DNA of 64,000 nt from JAOUEA01 sp963810915 (GTDB lineage Bacteria; Actinomycetota; UBA4738; HRBIN12), in the NCBI GenBank assembly GCA_963810915.1, contig CAWEPH010000006.1, positions 1 to 64,000 on the forward strand, given 5' to 3'. Positions 42,148 through 50,805 of this stretch are shown piece by piece; position 1 is the first letter of the stretch; each line of letters begins with the position of its first letter. The notes under the pieces are model-generated. The model saw nothing but the letters and a program-made list of their open reading frames with translations. It was not told the DNA's origin and did not search any database. Position numbers and translations under genes: made by a program.

Positions 42148-43281
42148 TCACACGGCCGCCATCTGGAGCCAGAGCGCCAACGTCTCGGCGATGCGCGGCC
42201 AGGTGTGTGCGCGCTCGACGCGCGCCCGGCCGGCCTCCCCCATCCGTCGGGCGAGCTCAGGGTCGCCGAGGAGACGCGCCACCGCGTCGCCCACCTCGCG
42301 TACGCTCCCGCCGTCTACGAGGAGACCCGTCTCGCCATCTACGAGTGCCTCCCGCGCTCCGCCCGAGTCTCCTGCCACGACCGGTCGGGAGCACGCGGCG
42401 GCCTCGATGAAGACGTTGCCCCAGCCCTCGACCTCCAGCCCACCCAGCCGCGTCCTGCAGGGCATCGCGAACACATCCCCCATGGCGTAGTAGCGGGGAA
42501 GATCCTCCTCCGAGACTTGGCCACTGAAGAACACGGAGTCCGCGGGCGCGCCCGCGGCGAGCCCGCGCAGCGTCTCCTCGTACGGCCCTCCGCCGACGAT
42601 CATGAGCGCCGCGCCCGGAACCCGACGCTGCACGTCGGCGAGACTCCTGATCAGCATGTCCTGGCCCTTGCGCGCGACGAGCCGGCTCACGCAGACGACG
42701 AGCGGACGCCCGCCGATCCCATAGCGCTGCCGCAGATCGGTGGTCTCGAGATCGGGCCCGAAGACGGCAAGGTCGGCGCCCGGGTAGAGCACGCTCACCG
42801 GCACCCGTCGCGGCACGGCCGTGCGGACCGTGCGCGCGATGAACGCGCTGCACATCACCGGGACGCGGGAGGCTCGCGAGGTCGCGTAACGCATCAGGCT
42901 GTGGGAGCCGGGCATCAGCGAGAGCCAGTACTCGAAGCCGTGGGCGGCCGCGAGGTACGGCGTGCCCCGCGCCGCGAGCTTGGGCCCCATGGCGGCCAAC
43001 GGGTAGCAGGCGCCGAAGAGCACGACCTCGGCGCCGACGTCCTCCACGGCTGCCTCGACGCGCGCGGTCATCCCGCGCGTGGGAAGCAGGACGCGCTCGG
43101 GCTGACGCAGGATGCGATAGGGCTGGGCCGCGTCGTAGGCGGGGGCGCCCTCCCAGTCGGGGCAGAAGACCGATACCCGTTCGGGGGGAAGATGCTTCCA
43201 GAGCGCCTCGAGTGTGCGCTGGATGCCCCCGACGCGCGGGGGGTAATCGTTCGTCACGAGGAGTGTGCCGGGAACGTCCAT
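42148..43281 (-). CDS. GT4 glycosyltransferase, PimB-like mannosyltransferase
   Basis: A 377-residue GT-B enzyme. The N-terminal TNDYPPRVGGIQRTLEAL is typical of PimB, which adds the second mannose to phosphatidyl-inositol mannoside. VCVSRLVARKGQDMLIR, AALMIVGGGPYEETL and the nucleotide-sugar site EGWGNVFIEAAACSRPVVAGDSGG (in part EGWGNVFIEAAACSRPVV) are present. Acceptor and sugar are not certain from sequence alone. It is divergent from the ygfZ gene with a 34-base gap. Confidence 0.85.
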   Translation of the reverse strand: MDVPGTLLVTNDYPPRVGGIQRTLEALWKHLPPERVSVFCPDWEGAPAYDAAQPYRILRQPERVLLPTRGMTARVEAAVEDVGAEVVLFGACYPLAAMGPKLAARGTPYLAAAHGFEYWLSLMPGSHSLMRYATSRASRVPVMCSAFIARTVRTAVPRRVPVSVLYPGADLAVFGPDLETTDLRQRYGIGGRPLVVCVSRLVARKGQDMLIRSLADVQRRVPGAALMIVGGGPYEETLRGLAAGAPADSVFFSGQVSEEDLPRYYAMGDVFAMPCRTRLGGLEVEGWGNVFIEAAACSRPVVAGDSGGAREALVDGETGLLVDGGSVREVGDAVARLLGDPELARRMGEAGRARVERAHTWPRIAETLALWLQMAAV

Positions 43282-43315
43282 CGTGCCGATACTCTCCCAG
43301 AGGGGGTGGTGCTCG

Positions 43316-44200
43316 ATGGATCCGCTCGTCGCACCACGGGAAGAACTGGAGGCGATCGAGGTCGGCCGCGCGTTCGCCGATCTCTCGGATCACCGCAAGG
43401 TCCGCGTGAGCGGGGCCGGTGCCCGGGGTTGGTTGAACGATCTCGTGACCTGCGATGTCGCGGGGCTCAGGCCGGGATCCGCGCACCGCTCCCTGCTCCT
43501 TTCTCCCACGGGACGCATCCTGGCCGACTTCGGTCTCGGGTGCGACGACGAGGGCTTCCTACTCCTGCAGCCCGCCGATCAACCCGAACACGTCGGCCTG
43601 CTCCTGTCGCGCTACGTCCTTTCCGCCGAGGTCGATCTCCACGACGCCACCAACGAGTTGGCCTTGTTCGCCGTGCTCGGGGCGGCCCGCGAGCTCGTCG
43701 GACGCCCCGGCCTCACGCCTTCGGTCGCCGGCGCCGGCGTGGATCTCGTGATGCCGGTCGGAAGGACCGCGTGGCGCATCGAGGACGGCCTCGTGCGCCA
43801 CGATCTCGTCGAGGTTGGCGAGTTGACGCTGGAGGTGCGCCGCATCCTCGCGGGCGCGCCGCGGATGGGCGTCGATTTCGGCCAGGACGCGCTGCCGGCC
43901 GAGGTAGGACTCGACTGGACGATCGACGCGGCCAAGGGGTGCTTCCTCGGACAGGAATCGGTGGCGAAGGTCCGCAACCTCGGTCACCCTCCCCGGGTGC
44001 TCCGGCACCTTCGGTCGAAGGCTCCGGTGGGCCCGGGCACGCCGGTCCTCGCGGGCGAAACGCCGGTTGGACAGGTGACGAGCGCGGCCGTCGACGGCGT
44101 CGACACGGTGCTGTTGGCGATGGTCACCTGGGGGTCGGCCGAGGGTCCGCTGCGCACCGATGACGGGTTGCATCTCGGTCCTGTCGGCTCGATGGACTAG
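43316..44200 (+). CDS. ygfZ: Folate-binding Fe-S cluster maturation protein YgfZ
   Basis: A 294-residue GcvT-related protein that uses THF in repair or assembly of certain iron-sulfur enzymes. The defining motif KGCFLGQESVAKVRNLGH is at ~205, with LNDLVTCDVAGLRPGSAHRSLLLSPTGRI (in part LNDLVTCDVAGLRPG) near the N-terminus. The ATG at 43316 follows GAGGGGGTGG. With two GcvT-like enzymes, fhs and ftcD also in this window, it adds to an unusually folate-rich stretch. Confidence 0.9.
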   Translation: MDPLVAPREELEAIEVGRAFADLSDHRKVRVSGAGARGWLNDLVTCDVAGLRPGSAHRSLLLSPTGRILADFGLGCDDEGFLLLQPADQPEHVGLLLSRYVLSAEVDLHDATNELALFAVLGAARELVGRPGLTPSVAGAGVDLVMPVGRTAWRIEDGLVRHDLVEVGELTLEVRRILAGAPRMGVDFGQDALPAEVGLDWTIDAAKGCFLGQESVAKVRNLGHPPRVLRHLRSKAPVGPGTPVLAGETPVGQVTSAAVDGVDTVLLAMVTWGSAEGPLRTDDGLHLGPVGSMD

Positions 44201-44345
44201 CCCGTTCGGGTCATTTCGGGTCCCGCTACCGGGGGTTCGAGGATTGCGTGCCTTGGACCCCTTCCGTTCGGCCTCACCCCTCTGTTATGAATCGGGTCCC
44301 GGCGGTGCCCGCCGCACGGGGAACGCTGGGGAGGGGGAAGGGCAC
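44201..44345 (+). promoter_or_regulatory. Upstream region of whiB
   Basis: 145 bases between ygfZ and whiB. TTATGA/TATGAA near 44281-44288 is the best -10-like sequence, giving a leader of about 55 bases with a purine-rich ribosome site (GGGGAGGGGGAAGGG). Nothing else was recognised. Confidence 0.35.
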
Positions 44346-44627
44346 GTGAGGATCGATCGGTTCCCGGACGTGGACCTGAGCTTGTTGCCGGGGAATCCGT
44401 CGCCTCCGGACCACTGGCAGGATCGGGCCGCATGCTTCGGCGTCGACCCGGATGTCTTCTTCCCGATCTCCGAGGAAGAGGCCGGCCCGGCGCTCACATT
44501 CTGCGGCGCCTGCCGGATCCGCGAGGAATGCCTGGCCTGGGCGCTGAAGAACGGGGAGCGCTACGGCGTGTGGGGTGGCCTGACGGAACAACAGCGGCGC
44601 CGGCTCCAGCGCGCGGCCGTCGCCTGA
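44346..44627 (+). CDS. WhiB-family iron-sulfur transcription regulator
   Basis: 93 residues. The four cluster-binding cysteines are C30, C53, C56 and C62 (AACFGVDPDVFFP, then FCGACRIREECLAWAL), followed by the beta-turn GVWGGLTEQQRRRL. This holds a [4Fe-4S] cluster sensitive to NO or O2 and regulates transcription with the primary sigma factor. It is closest in size to WhiB1/WhiB2-type members. WhiB proteins are essentially restricted to Actinomycetota and some phages, so this is a key taxonomic marker. The start is the GTG at 44346. Confidence 0.95.
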   Translation: MRIDRFPDVDLSLLPGNPSPPDHWQDRAACFGVDPDVFFPISEEEAGPALTFCGACRIREECLAWALKNGERYGVWGGLTEQQRRRLQRAAVA

Positions 44628-44671
44628 CCCGCCTTCCACCCGGTTCCCGGCGCCCGGCCGAACGCGTCCCC

Positions 44672-44677
44672 TAGACT
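44672..44677 (+). promoter_or_regulatory. -10 box (TAGACT) for the heptose operon
   Basis: TAGACT lies nine bases before the ATG of the GHMP kinase gene at 44687, giving a nearly leaderless mRNA. Confidence 0.5.
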
Positions 44678-44686
44678 GGCCCCGCC

Positions 44687-45730
44687 ATGTCGTTCGACCC
44701 GACGCCGATCCGAGCCGCCGCGCCCCTGCGCATCAGCTTCGTGGGCGGCGGGACCGACTTCCCCCACTGGTACGAGGAGCACGGGGGCGCGGTGCTCTCC
44801 TCGACGATCGACCATTTCGTCCGCGTCACCATCACACCGCGCGCCGACCGCGAGGTCCGGGTGCGCTCCCTCGACCTCGGACAACTCGTGCACTACCACC
44901 TCGACGAGGGTCCCGAGTACGACGGGGTGATGGACCTGGCCAAGGCCGCCATCGAGCGGATCGGGCTCGAGGGGGGCATCGACATGGACATCGAGTCCGA
45001 GGCGCCCCCCGGCAGCGGCCTCGGTGGCTCCTCCGCGCTCGTCACCGCCGTCGCGGCCGGGCTCGCGATGCTCGGCGCCCACGACTACTCGGCCGACGAG
45101 CTCGCGCGCCTGTCGTACGCGATCGAGCGCGAGGATCTCGGCATCAGCGGCGGCTGGCAGGATCAGTACGCGGCGGCACACGGCGGGCTCAACCTGATCG
45201 AGTTCTCCGGCGCGGGGGTGGATGTGTGCCCCGTCCTCATCGACGACGCGGTCCTCGCACGTCTGCGCGCCAACCTCCTGCTCTGTTACACGGGGTACGT
45301 GCGGCGCAACGCCGGGCTGATCGACGCGCAGATCGCCCTCTACCGGACCGGGCGCGAGGACGCCCGCCTCGGGATGAAGCAGCTCTCGGAGATGGCCCAC
45401 GCGATGCGCGAGGCCCTGGAGGCCGGCGATCCCGACCGGCTGGGGACGATGCTCCGCGACGCCTTCGAGGCCAAGAAGCGGATCAACCCGCACATCGCGG
45501 AGCACACCCCCATCGACGCGATGCTCGCGCACGCACAGGAGGCGGGTGCGAGCGGGGGGAAGATCTGCGGTGCCGGAGGGGGCGGCTACCTCATGCTCTA
45601 CTGCCTCCCCGAGCGCCAGGGGGCGGTCCGTGAGGCGCTCGAACGCCTCGGTGGGCAGTTCGCACCGTTCGTCCTGTGGCCCGAGGGGGTGCGTGCCCGC
45701 CGTGCGGACGCCGTCTGGGCGCCCTCGTGA
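44687..45730 (+). CDS. hddA: GHMP kinase, D-glycero-alpha-D-manno-heptose 7-phosphate kinase type
   Basis: A 347-residue sugar kinase. It starts AAAPLRISFVGGGTDFPHWY, has the GHMP ATP motif PPGSGLGGSSALVTAV (~108) and GISGGWQDQYAAAHGG, and ends with KICGAGGGGYLMLY. This is the HddA pattern of the GDP-heptose route. Its stop overlaps a 25-codon gmhB remnant, which in turn overlaps gmhA, so the operon is intact in layout but lacks the phosphatase. Heptose here would be for capsule, glycan or S-layer, since no LPS is expected. Confidence 0.88.
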   Translation: MSFDPTPIRAAAPLRISFVGGGTDFPHWYEEHGGAVLSSTIDHFVRVTITPRADREVRVRSLDLGQLVHYHLDEGPEYDGVMDLAKAAIERIGLEGGIDMDIESEAPPGSGLGGSSALVTAVAAGLAMLGAHDYSADELARLSYAIEREDLGISGGWQDQYAAAHGGLNLIEFSGAGVDVCPVLIDDAVLARLRANLLLCYTGYVRRNAGLIDAQIALYRTGREDARLGMKQLSEMAHAMREALEAGDPDRLGTMLRDAFEAKKRINPHIAEHTPIDAMLAHAQEAGASGGKICGAGGGGYLMLYCLPERQGAVREALERLGGQFAPFVLWPEGVRARRADAVWAPS

Positions 45731-45804
45731 GCCGGCGATCCATCCTGCTCGACCGCGACGGCACGTCTATCATCGCGACCAAGCTCCGTGAGGAGACCGA
45801 GTGA
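45727..45804 (+). pseudogene. Remnant of gmhB (heptose bisphosphate phosphatase), 25 codons
   Basis: A GTG start overlapping the hddA stop (GTGA) opens a 25-codon frame with SILLDRDGT, the N-terminal phosphatase motif I of GmhB/HAD enzymes (DxDGT). It ends in a TGA overlapping the gmhA GTG. Everything after the first motif of a normal ~175-residue GmhB is gone, while both translational overlaps are kept. It looks like an internal deletion. The peptide cannot be an active phosphatase. A TATCAT box (45768-45773) has arisen or remains within it. Confidence 0.7.
45768..45773 (+). promoter_or_regulatory. Candidate -10 box (TATCAT) for gmhA
   Basis: TATCAT lies about 27 bases before the gmhA GTG, inside the gmhB remnant. 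GAGGAGA follows as ribosome site. Confidence 0.4.
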
Positions 45805-46397
45805 ACCCCGACGACATCCGCGCCCGGGCACGCGCGTACCTGAACGCGACCGCTCAGACGGTGCTGCGGGTGGAGGCCGAATGCCTCGAGGACGTCGCCG
45901 CGGCGGCCGAGACGCTGACCGCCTGCCTCCGCGAGGGCGGGAAACTCATGATCTGCGGGAACGGCGGGAGCGCCGCCGACGCCCAACATCTGGCCACGGA
46001 GTTCGTGAGCACGCTCACGATCGACAACCCGCGTCCGTCGATACCGGCGATCGCCCTCACGACCGATACCTCGCTCCTCACCGCCATCGCCAACGACTTC
46101 GGCATCGAGGGCGTGTTCGCGCGACAGGTCGCCTCGCTGGGGCGTCCGGGCGACGCCCTGATCGCCATCTCCACGAGCGGGAACTCCGCCAACGTGATCC
46201 GGGCGGTCGAGCAGGCGCGCAGCCAGGATGTCCGCGTGATCGGCTTGACGGGGGCGGCCGGCGGCGCGCTGGTGCCCGCGTGCGACGTCGCGATCCGGGT
46301 GCCCTCGACCGTCACGGCTCACATCCAGGAGTGTCACCTGGCCATCGAGCAACTGCTCGCGTCCCTGGTCGAGGACGCGCTCTACCCCCGCTCCTGA
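45801..46397 (+). CDS. gmhA: SIS-domain phosphoheptose isomerase
   Basis: A 198-residue isomerase that turns sedoheptulose 7-phosphate into D-glycero-D-manno-heptose 7-phosphate. Motifs are MICGNGGSAADAQHLATEFVS (in part ICGNGGSAADAQHLA), ISTSGNSANVIRAVEQA and the C-terminal HIQECHLAIEQLL, with the catalytic His. The GTG overlaps the gmhB remnant and has GAGGAGA upstream. Forms the first step for the adjacent heptose kinase. The tail is complete. Confidence 0.92.
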   Translation: MNPDDIRARARAYLNATAQTVLRVEAECLEDVAAAAETLTACLREGGKLMICGNGGSAADAQHLATEFVSTLTIDNPRPSIPAIALTTDTSLLTAIANDFGIEGVFARQVASLGRPGDALIAISTSGNSANVIRAVEQARSQDVRVIGLTGAAGGALVPACDVAIRVPSTVTAHIQECHLAIEQLLASLVEDALYPRS

Positions 46398-46558
46398 GGG
46401 CCGGTCGGGGGTCCCCCAACGGAGGGACGGTACCCCGTTCGCGGTAGGGCGTTGTGCCTCATTCCCTCCATCCAGTCGTGGTGCGGGGCGGCCGATATCC
46501 CTGGCAACAGAGGTATGCGCACCGGGCACGAGGCCCCGGTCACGTCGAGGAGAGGTGC
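46398..46558 (+). other. Leader region of the Calx-beta protein gene
   Basis: 161 bases. It contains a hairpin ACCGGG-CACGAGGC-CCCGGT-like near 46520-46541 and a GGGGGTCCCCC palindrome near 46406-46416. The latter might end transcription of gmhA, but there is no T-run. No known riboswitch was matched. GAGGAGAGG precedes the ATG at 46559. Confidence 0.35.
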
Positions 46559-49500
46559 ATGGCGAGGATGTGGCGGACGATGGGACGCGGGGCGGCGGCG
46601 CTGCTCTCGACCCTGGTTGTGGTCATCGGCTGGCCGGCGGTTCCCGCGCAGGCCGCGGGCCAGGTCACGAGCATCGCGAACGCCTCGATCACCGAGACCA
46701 ACGCCGCCGCCACCCTCAACTTCAACGTCACCTACACCGGCGGCACCGCGGCCGAGACCGTCAACTGGACCACGGCGAACGGGACGGCGACCGCCCCCGC
46801 CGACTACACCGCATCGGGCGGCACCGCGAGCCTCCCCGCCGCGGGCTGCCAGTGCGCCACCGTGAGCGTGCCGATCGTCGGCGACCTCCTCGACGAGAGC
46901 AGCGAGACCTTCACCGTCACGCTCTCGGGTCCCTCGGTGGGCACGCTGGGCACGGCCACGGCCACCGGGCACGATCAACGACAACGACCCGAACCCCGTC
47001 GTCTCGATCAACAGCGTCAGCCAGAACGAGGGCAACAGCGGCAGCGCGAACCAGGCCTTCACGATCTCCCTCAGCACCGCGAGCGGACGCACCTCCTCGG
47101 TCAGCTACACCACCCAGAACGGGACGGCCGCCTCGGGCTCGGACTTCACGTCGACGACCGGCAGCGTCACGTTCGCGGCCGGCGAGATCACGAAGACCGT
47201 CAACGTGCCCGTGAAGGGCGACGTGGCGGTGGAGACGAACGAGACCTACACCGTCCGCCTGTACGGTGCATCGAACCTGAGCTACGCCGCGAGCCGCAAC
47301 GGGACGGGCACGATCGTGAACGACGACTCAGGCCCCGTGGTCAGCGCCAACAACGTGGCCAAGGTGGAGGGGAACGCCGGCACCGCCAACGCGGCATTCA
47401 CGGTTTCCCTCAGCCAGACCTCCACGCAGACGGTCACGGTGAAGTACGCGACCGCGGATGGTACCGCGACGGCCGGCTCCGACTACACCACGACCTCGGG
47501 CACCCTCACGTTCACCGCGGGCCAGACCGCCAAGACGGTGAACGTGCCCGTGAAGGGCGACATCACGAACGAGGCCGACGAGACCTTCTCCCTCACCCTG
47601 AACACGCCCGTGAACGCCACGGTGGGCTCCGCCGGCACCGGGACGATCACGAACGACGACGCCGTGCCCTCCTTGGGCATCGCCGATGTCACCACCGCCG
47701 AGGGCAACAGCGGGAGCACGACCGCCTCGTTCACGGTCTCGTTGGGGGTGGCGAGCGGGCAGACGGTCTCTGTCGACTGGACGACCGCCGCCGGCAGCGC
47801 CTCGGCCGGCACCGACTACGTCGCCGCCAGCGGCACCGTCAGCTTCTCGCCGGGCCAAACCACCAAGACGATCGTCGTCTCCGTCCTCGGGGACACGATC
47901 GATGAGGTGAACGAGACCTACACCGTGGACCTCACGAACCCGGTGAACATCACGGTCGCCGACAACCAAGGCGTGGGGACCATCACCGACGACGACCCCG
48001 CCCCGTCCATCGGCATCACCGACGCGAGCGTCCTCGAGGGCAACGCGGGCACCGCGACCGCCGACTTCACCGTCTCCCTCAGCAGCGCGAGCGGCAAGAC
48101 GGTCACCGTGGACTGGACGACGGCCGACGGCAGCGCCACCGCGGGGCCGGACTACACGGCCGGGAACGCCACCCTGACGTTCACCGCGGGCCAGACGTCC
48201 AAGGTCGTCTCGGTGAGCGTCATCGGTGACGTCCTCAACGAGGGCGACGAGACCTTCTCCGTGAACCTCGCGGCGCCCGTGAACGCATCGATCGCCGACA
48301 ACCTCGGTGCGGGAACCATCACCGACGACGACCCGCAGCCCGGCGTCTCCGTCGACGACGTGAGCACGATCGAGGGGAACGCCGGCACCACCAACGCCGT
48401 GTTCACCGTCTCGCTCGATCACGCCAGCGGCCGCACCGTGACCGTCGACTGGTCGACCGCGTCCGCGAGCGCCTCAGCCGGCGCCGACTTCACCTCGGGC
48501 ACCGGCTCGCTCACCTTCACGCCGGGCCAGACCTCGAAGACGGTGAGCGTGGCGGTCAAGGGGGACACGCTCGACGAGTTCGACGAGACCTTCACCGTGG
48601 ATCTGACGAACCCCGTGCACGCCACGATCCAGGACCCCCAGGGCATCGGAACGATCACGAACGACGATGCGCCCGCCGCCCTGGGCATCAGCGACCTCTC
48701 GCAGTCCGAGGGCAACGGTGGCACGTCCATCGCGACCTTCACGGTCTCCCTCGACGTGCCGAGTGGCAAGACCGTCTCCGTCGATTGGGCCACGAACGAC
48801 GACACCGCCTGGGCCGGCTCTGACTACGCCGGCGGCAGCGGGACCCTCACGTTCACGCCGGGACAGACCACCAAGACGGTGTCCGTCAACGTGAGCGGTG
48901 ACGTGACGTTCGAGGCCGACGAGACGTTCACGGTCAACCTGTCGAACGTGGCGAACGCCACGGTGGCCGATGCGCAGGGGATCGGCACGATCCTCAACGA
49001 CGACGCCGCCCCGACGCTCGCGGTCGGCGACGTCACCTTGGGCGAGGGCAACGCCGGCACCTCGACCGCGACCTTCACCGTGTCGAAGACGGGCGCGACC
49101 GCGCTCCCCGCGACCGTGGACTGGGCCACGTCGGACGCGACGGCGCTGGCGGGTTCGGACTACACGGGAGGCTCCGGATCCCTGACCCTCACGTCCGGGC
49201 AGACCACCGCCACCGTGACGGTGACGGTGACGGGTGATCTGACCTACGAGCCCACCGAGGCGTTCCACGTCGACCTCTCCAACCCCGGCGGTGCCACGAT
49301 CGCCGATGGCCTCGGGGTGGGCACGATCACGAACGACGACCCCCTGCCCTCGGTCAGCGTCTCCGACGCGTCGGTCTTCGAAGGCGACAGCGGACCCAAG
49401 GGCGCGGACTTCGCGGTCACGCTCTCCAACCCCAGCTATCAGACGATCACCGTCGACTGGGCCACGGGCGACGCCACCGCCGTCGACGGTCTCGACTACG

Positions 49501-50655
49501 CGGGCGCGAGCGGCACCGTGACCTTCGCCCCGGGCGAGACGACGAAGACCGTCACGGTGAGCGACATCGGCGACACCCTCGACGAGAACGACGAGACCTT
49601 CACGGTCGGTGCTCTCCAACGTGGTCGTCCGCCTCGATCGCGGACGCATCGGGTACCGGCACGATCGTCGACGACGACGGACCCGTCTCGATCTCCGTGA
49701 ACGACGTCGCCGTGGGCGAGGGCGACATCGGCACCACCCCCCTCGCGTTCACCGTGTCCCTCGACTATCCGTCCGGCAAGCCGGTCTCCGTCGACTGGAC
49801 GGCGAGCGGCGCGAGCGCAGCCCCCGGATCCGACTTCACCGCCGCGAGCGGCACCGTGAACTTCCCGCCGGATGAGATGGTGAAGACCATCACGCTGAAC
49901 GTGACGGGCGACACCGTGTTCGAGACCGACGAGACCCTCGCCGTCGACCTTTCCAGCCCCGTGAGCGCGACCGTCAACGACGGGCACGGCGTGGGCACGA
50001 TCACGAACGACGATGCGCAGCCCACCCTCTCGATCGACGACGTCACCGTCGCCGAGGGCAACGCAGGCACCGCGACCGCGACGTTCCACGTGTCCGCTCA
50101 CCGGCGCGACCGAGGTCGCGGCCTCGGTCGATTGGGCCACCGCGGCGGGCACGGCGAGCGCGGGCTCCGACTTCTCGACCGGGGGCGCCACGCTCAACTT
50201 CGCACCCGGCGACACCTCGAAGACGATCGACGTGTCGATCCACGGTGACACCACGTTCGAGCCGGACGAGACCTACGCCGTGAACCTCAGCGCCGCCTCC
50301 GGGGCGACCCTCACGGACGCGCAGGGCGTCGGGACGATCCGCAACGACGACAAGCAGCTCACCAAGCTGAACGGCCGTCGTCGCCAAGACGAGGAAGGGT
50401 CTCCTCGCCAAGGGCAGGCTCACGGGGGGTGCGGTCGGCGGGATGCGGGTGACCGTCGCCATCTTCAAGCAGAAGGGCAAGCGCTTCGTGAAGGCCGGCG
50501 CGCGGACCGTGGCGCTCAAGAAGGTGAAGAACGGGACCGGTTCCTACCTCGCGAAGTTCAAGCGTCCCAAGGCCGGTCGCTACAAGCTCGTGGTCAGCTA
50601 CGCGGGCGACGCCACCCACCTGGGATGCGCGGCGACCAAGCGCTTCAAGGTCTGA
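46559..50655 (+). CDS. Secreted protein with about eleven Calx-beta repeats, several frameshifts
   Basis: A signal peptide (LLSTLVVVIGWPAVPAQA) is followed by about eleven Calx-beta domains of ~105 residues, each with E-GN-G, TVDW(A/T)T, G-DY, FTPGQT-KTV and a GTI-(N/D)DD end, which bind calcium in the family. The last ~95 residues form a basic Ig-like domain (KKVKNGTGSYLAKFKRPKAG). The reading frame shifts near 46967, 49607, 49630, 50097 and 50373; removing one base at each restores a single protein of about 1360 residues. Such proteins act in cell-surface adhesion. The repeats themselves may have misled assembly. Confidence 0.8.
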
Positions 50656-50805
50656 CCGAGCCGATCGAGACGCCCCCGAGGTGTCAGCGGGCGTCCCCAT
50701 CATGGCCCGGTGGACCGCGCTCCCTCGTCCCTGGGACTTGACGCTCGAACACCTGTTCGATATCGTCGGCCTCCCCGTTCGGCCCCTCCGGACGAAAGGC
50801 GCACG
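50656..50805 (+). promoter_or_regulatory. Upstream region of the exonuclease-UvrC fusion gene
   Basis: 150 bases. TATCGT at 50760-50765 is a plausible -10 box about 40 bases before the GTG, followed by AAAGG as ribosome site. An in-frame ATG at 50710 would add a low-complexity Arg/Pro extension that does not look like protein. Confidence 0.35.

Noticed and set aside
45768..45804. Assigning the 25-codon frame as a functional leader peptide
   Set aside because: The HAD motif at its start and its place between hddA and gmhA fit a collapsed gmhB better; there is no run of regulatory codons or attenuator hairpin.
46398..46558. Possible riboswitch before the Calx-beta gene
   Set aside because: Hairpins are present, but no conserved core of a known riboswitch class was matched.
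46980..50340. Repeated DNA segments resembling a repeat array (CRISPR or IS)
   Set aside because: The period (~315 bases) and the encoded Calx-beta motifs show a protein repeat; no short identical repeats with unique spacers.
50710..50805. Upstream extension of the exonuclease-UvrC protein from the ATG at 50710
   Set aside because: The added residues are Arg/Pro-rich and not family-like; the GTG at 50806 has AAAGG at good distance.
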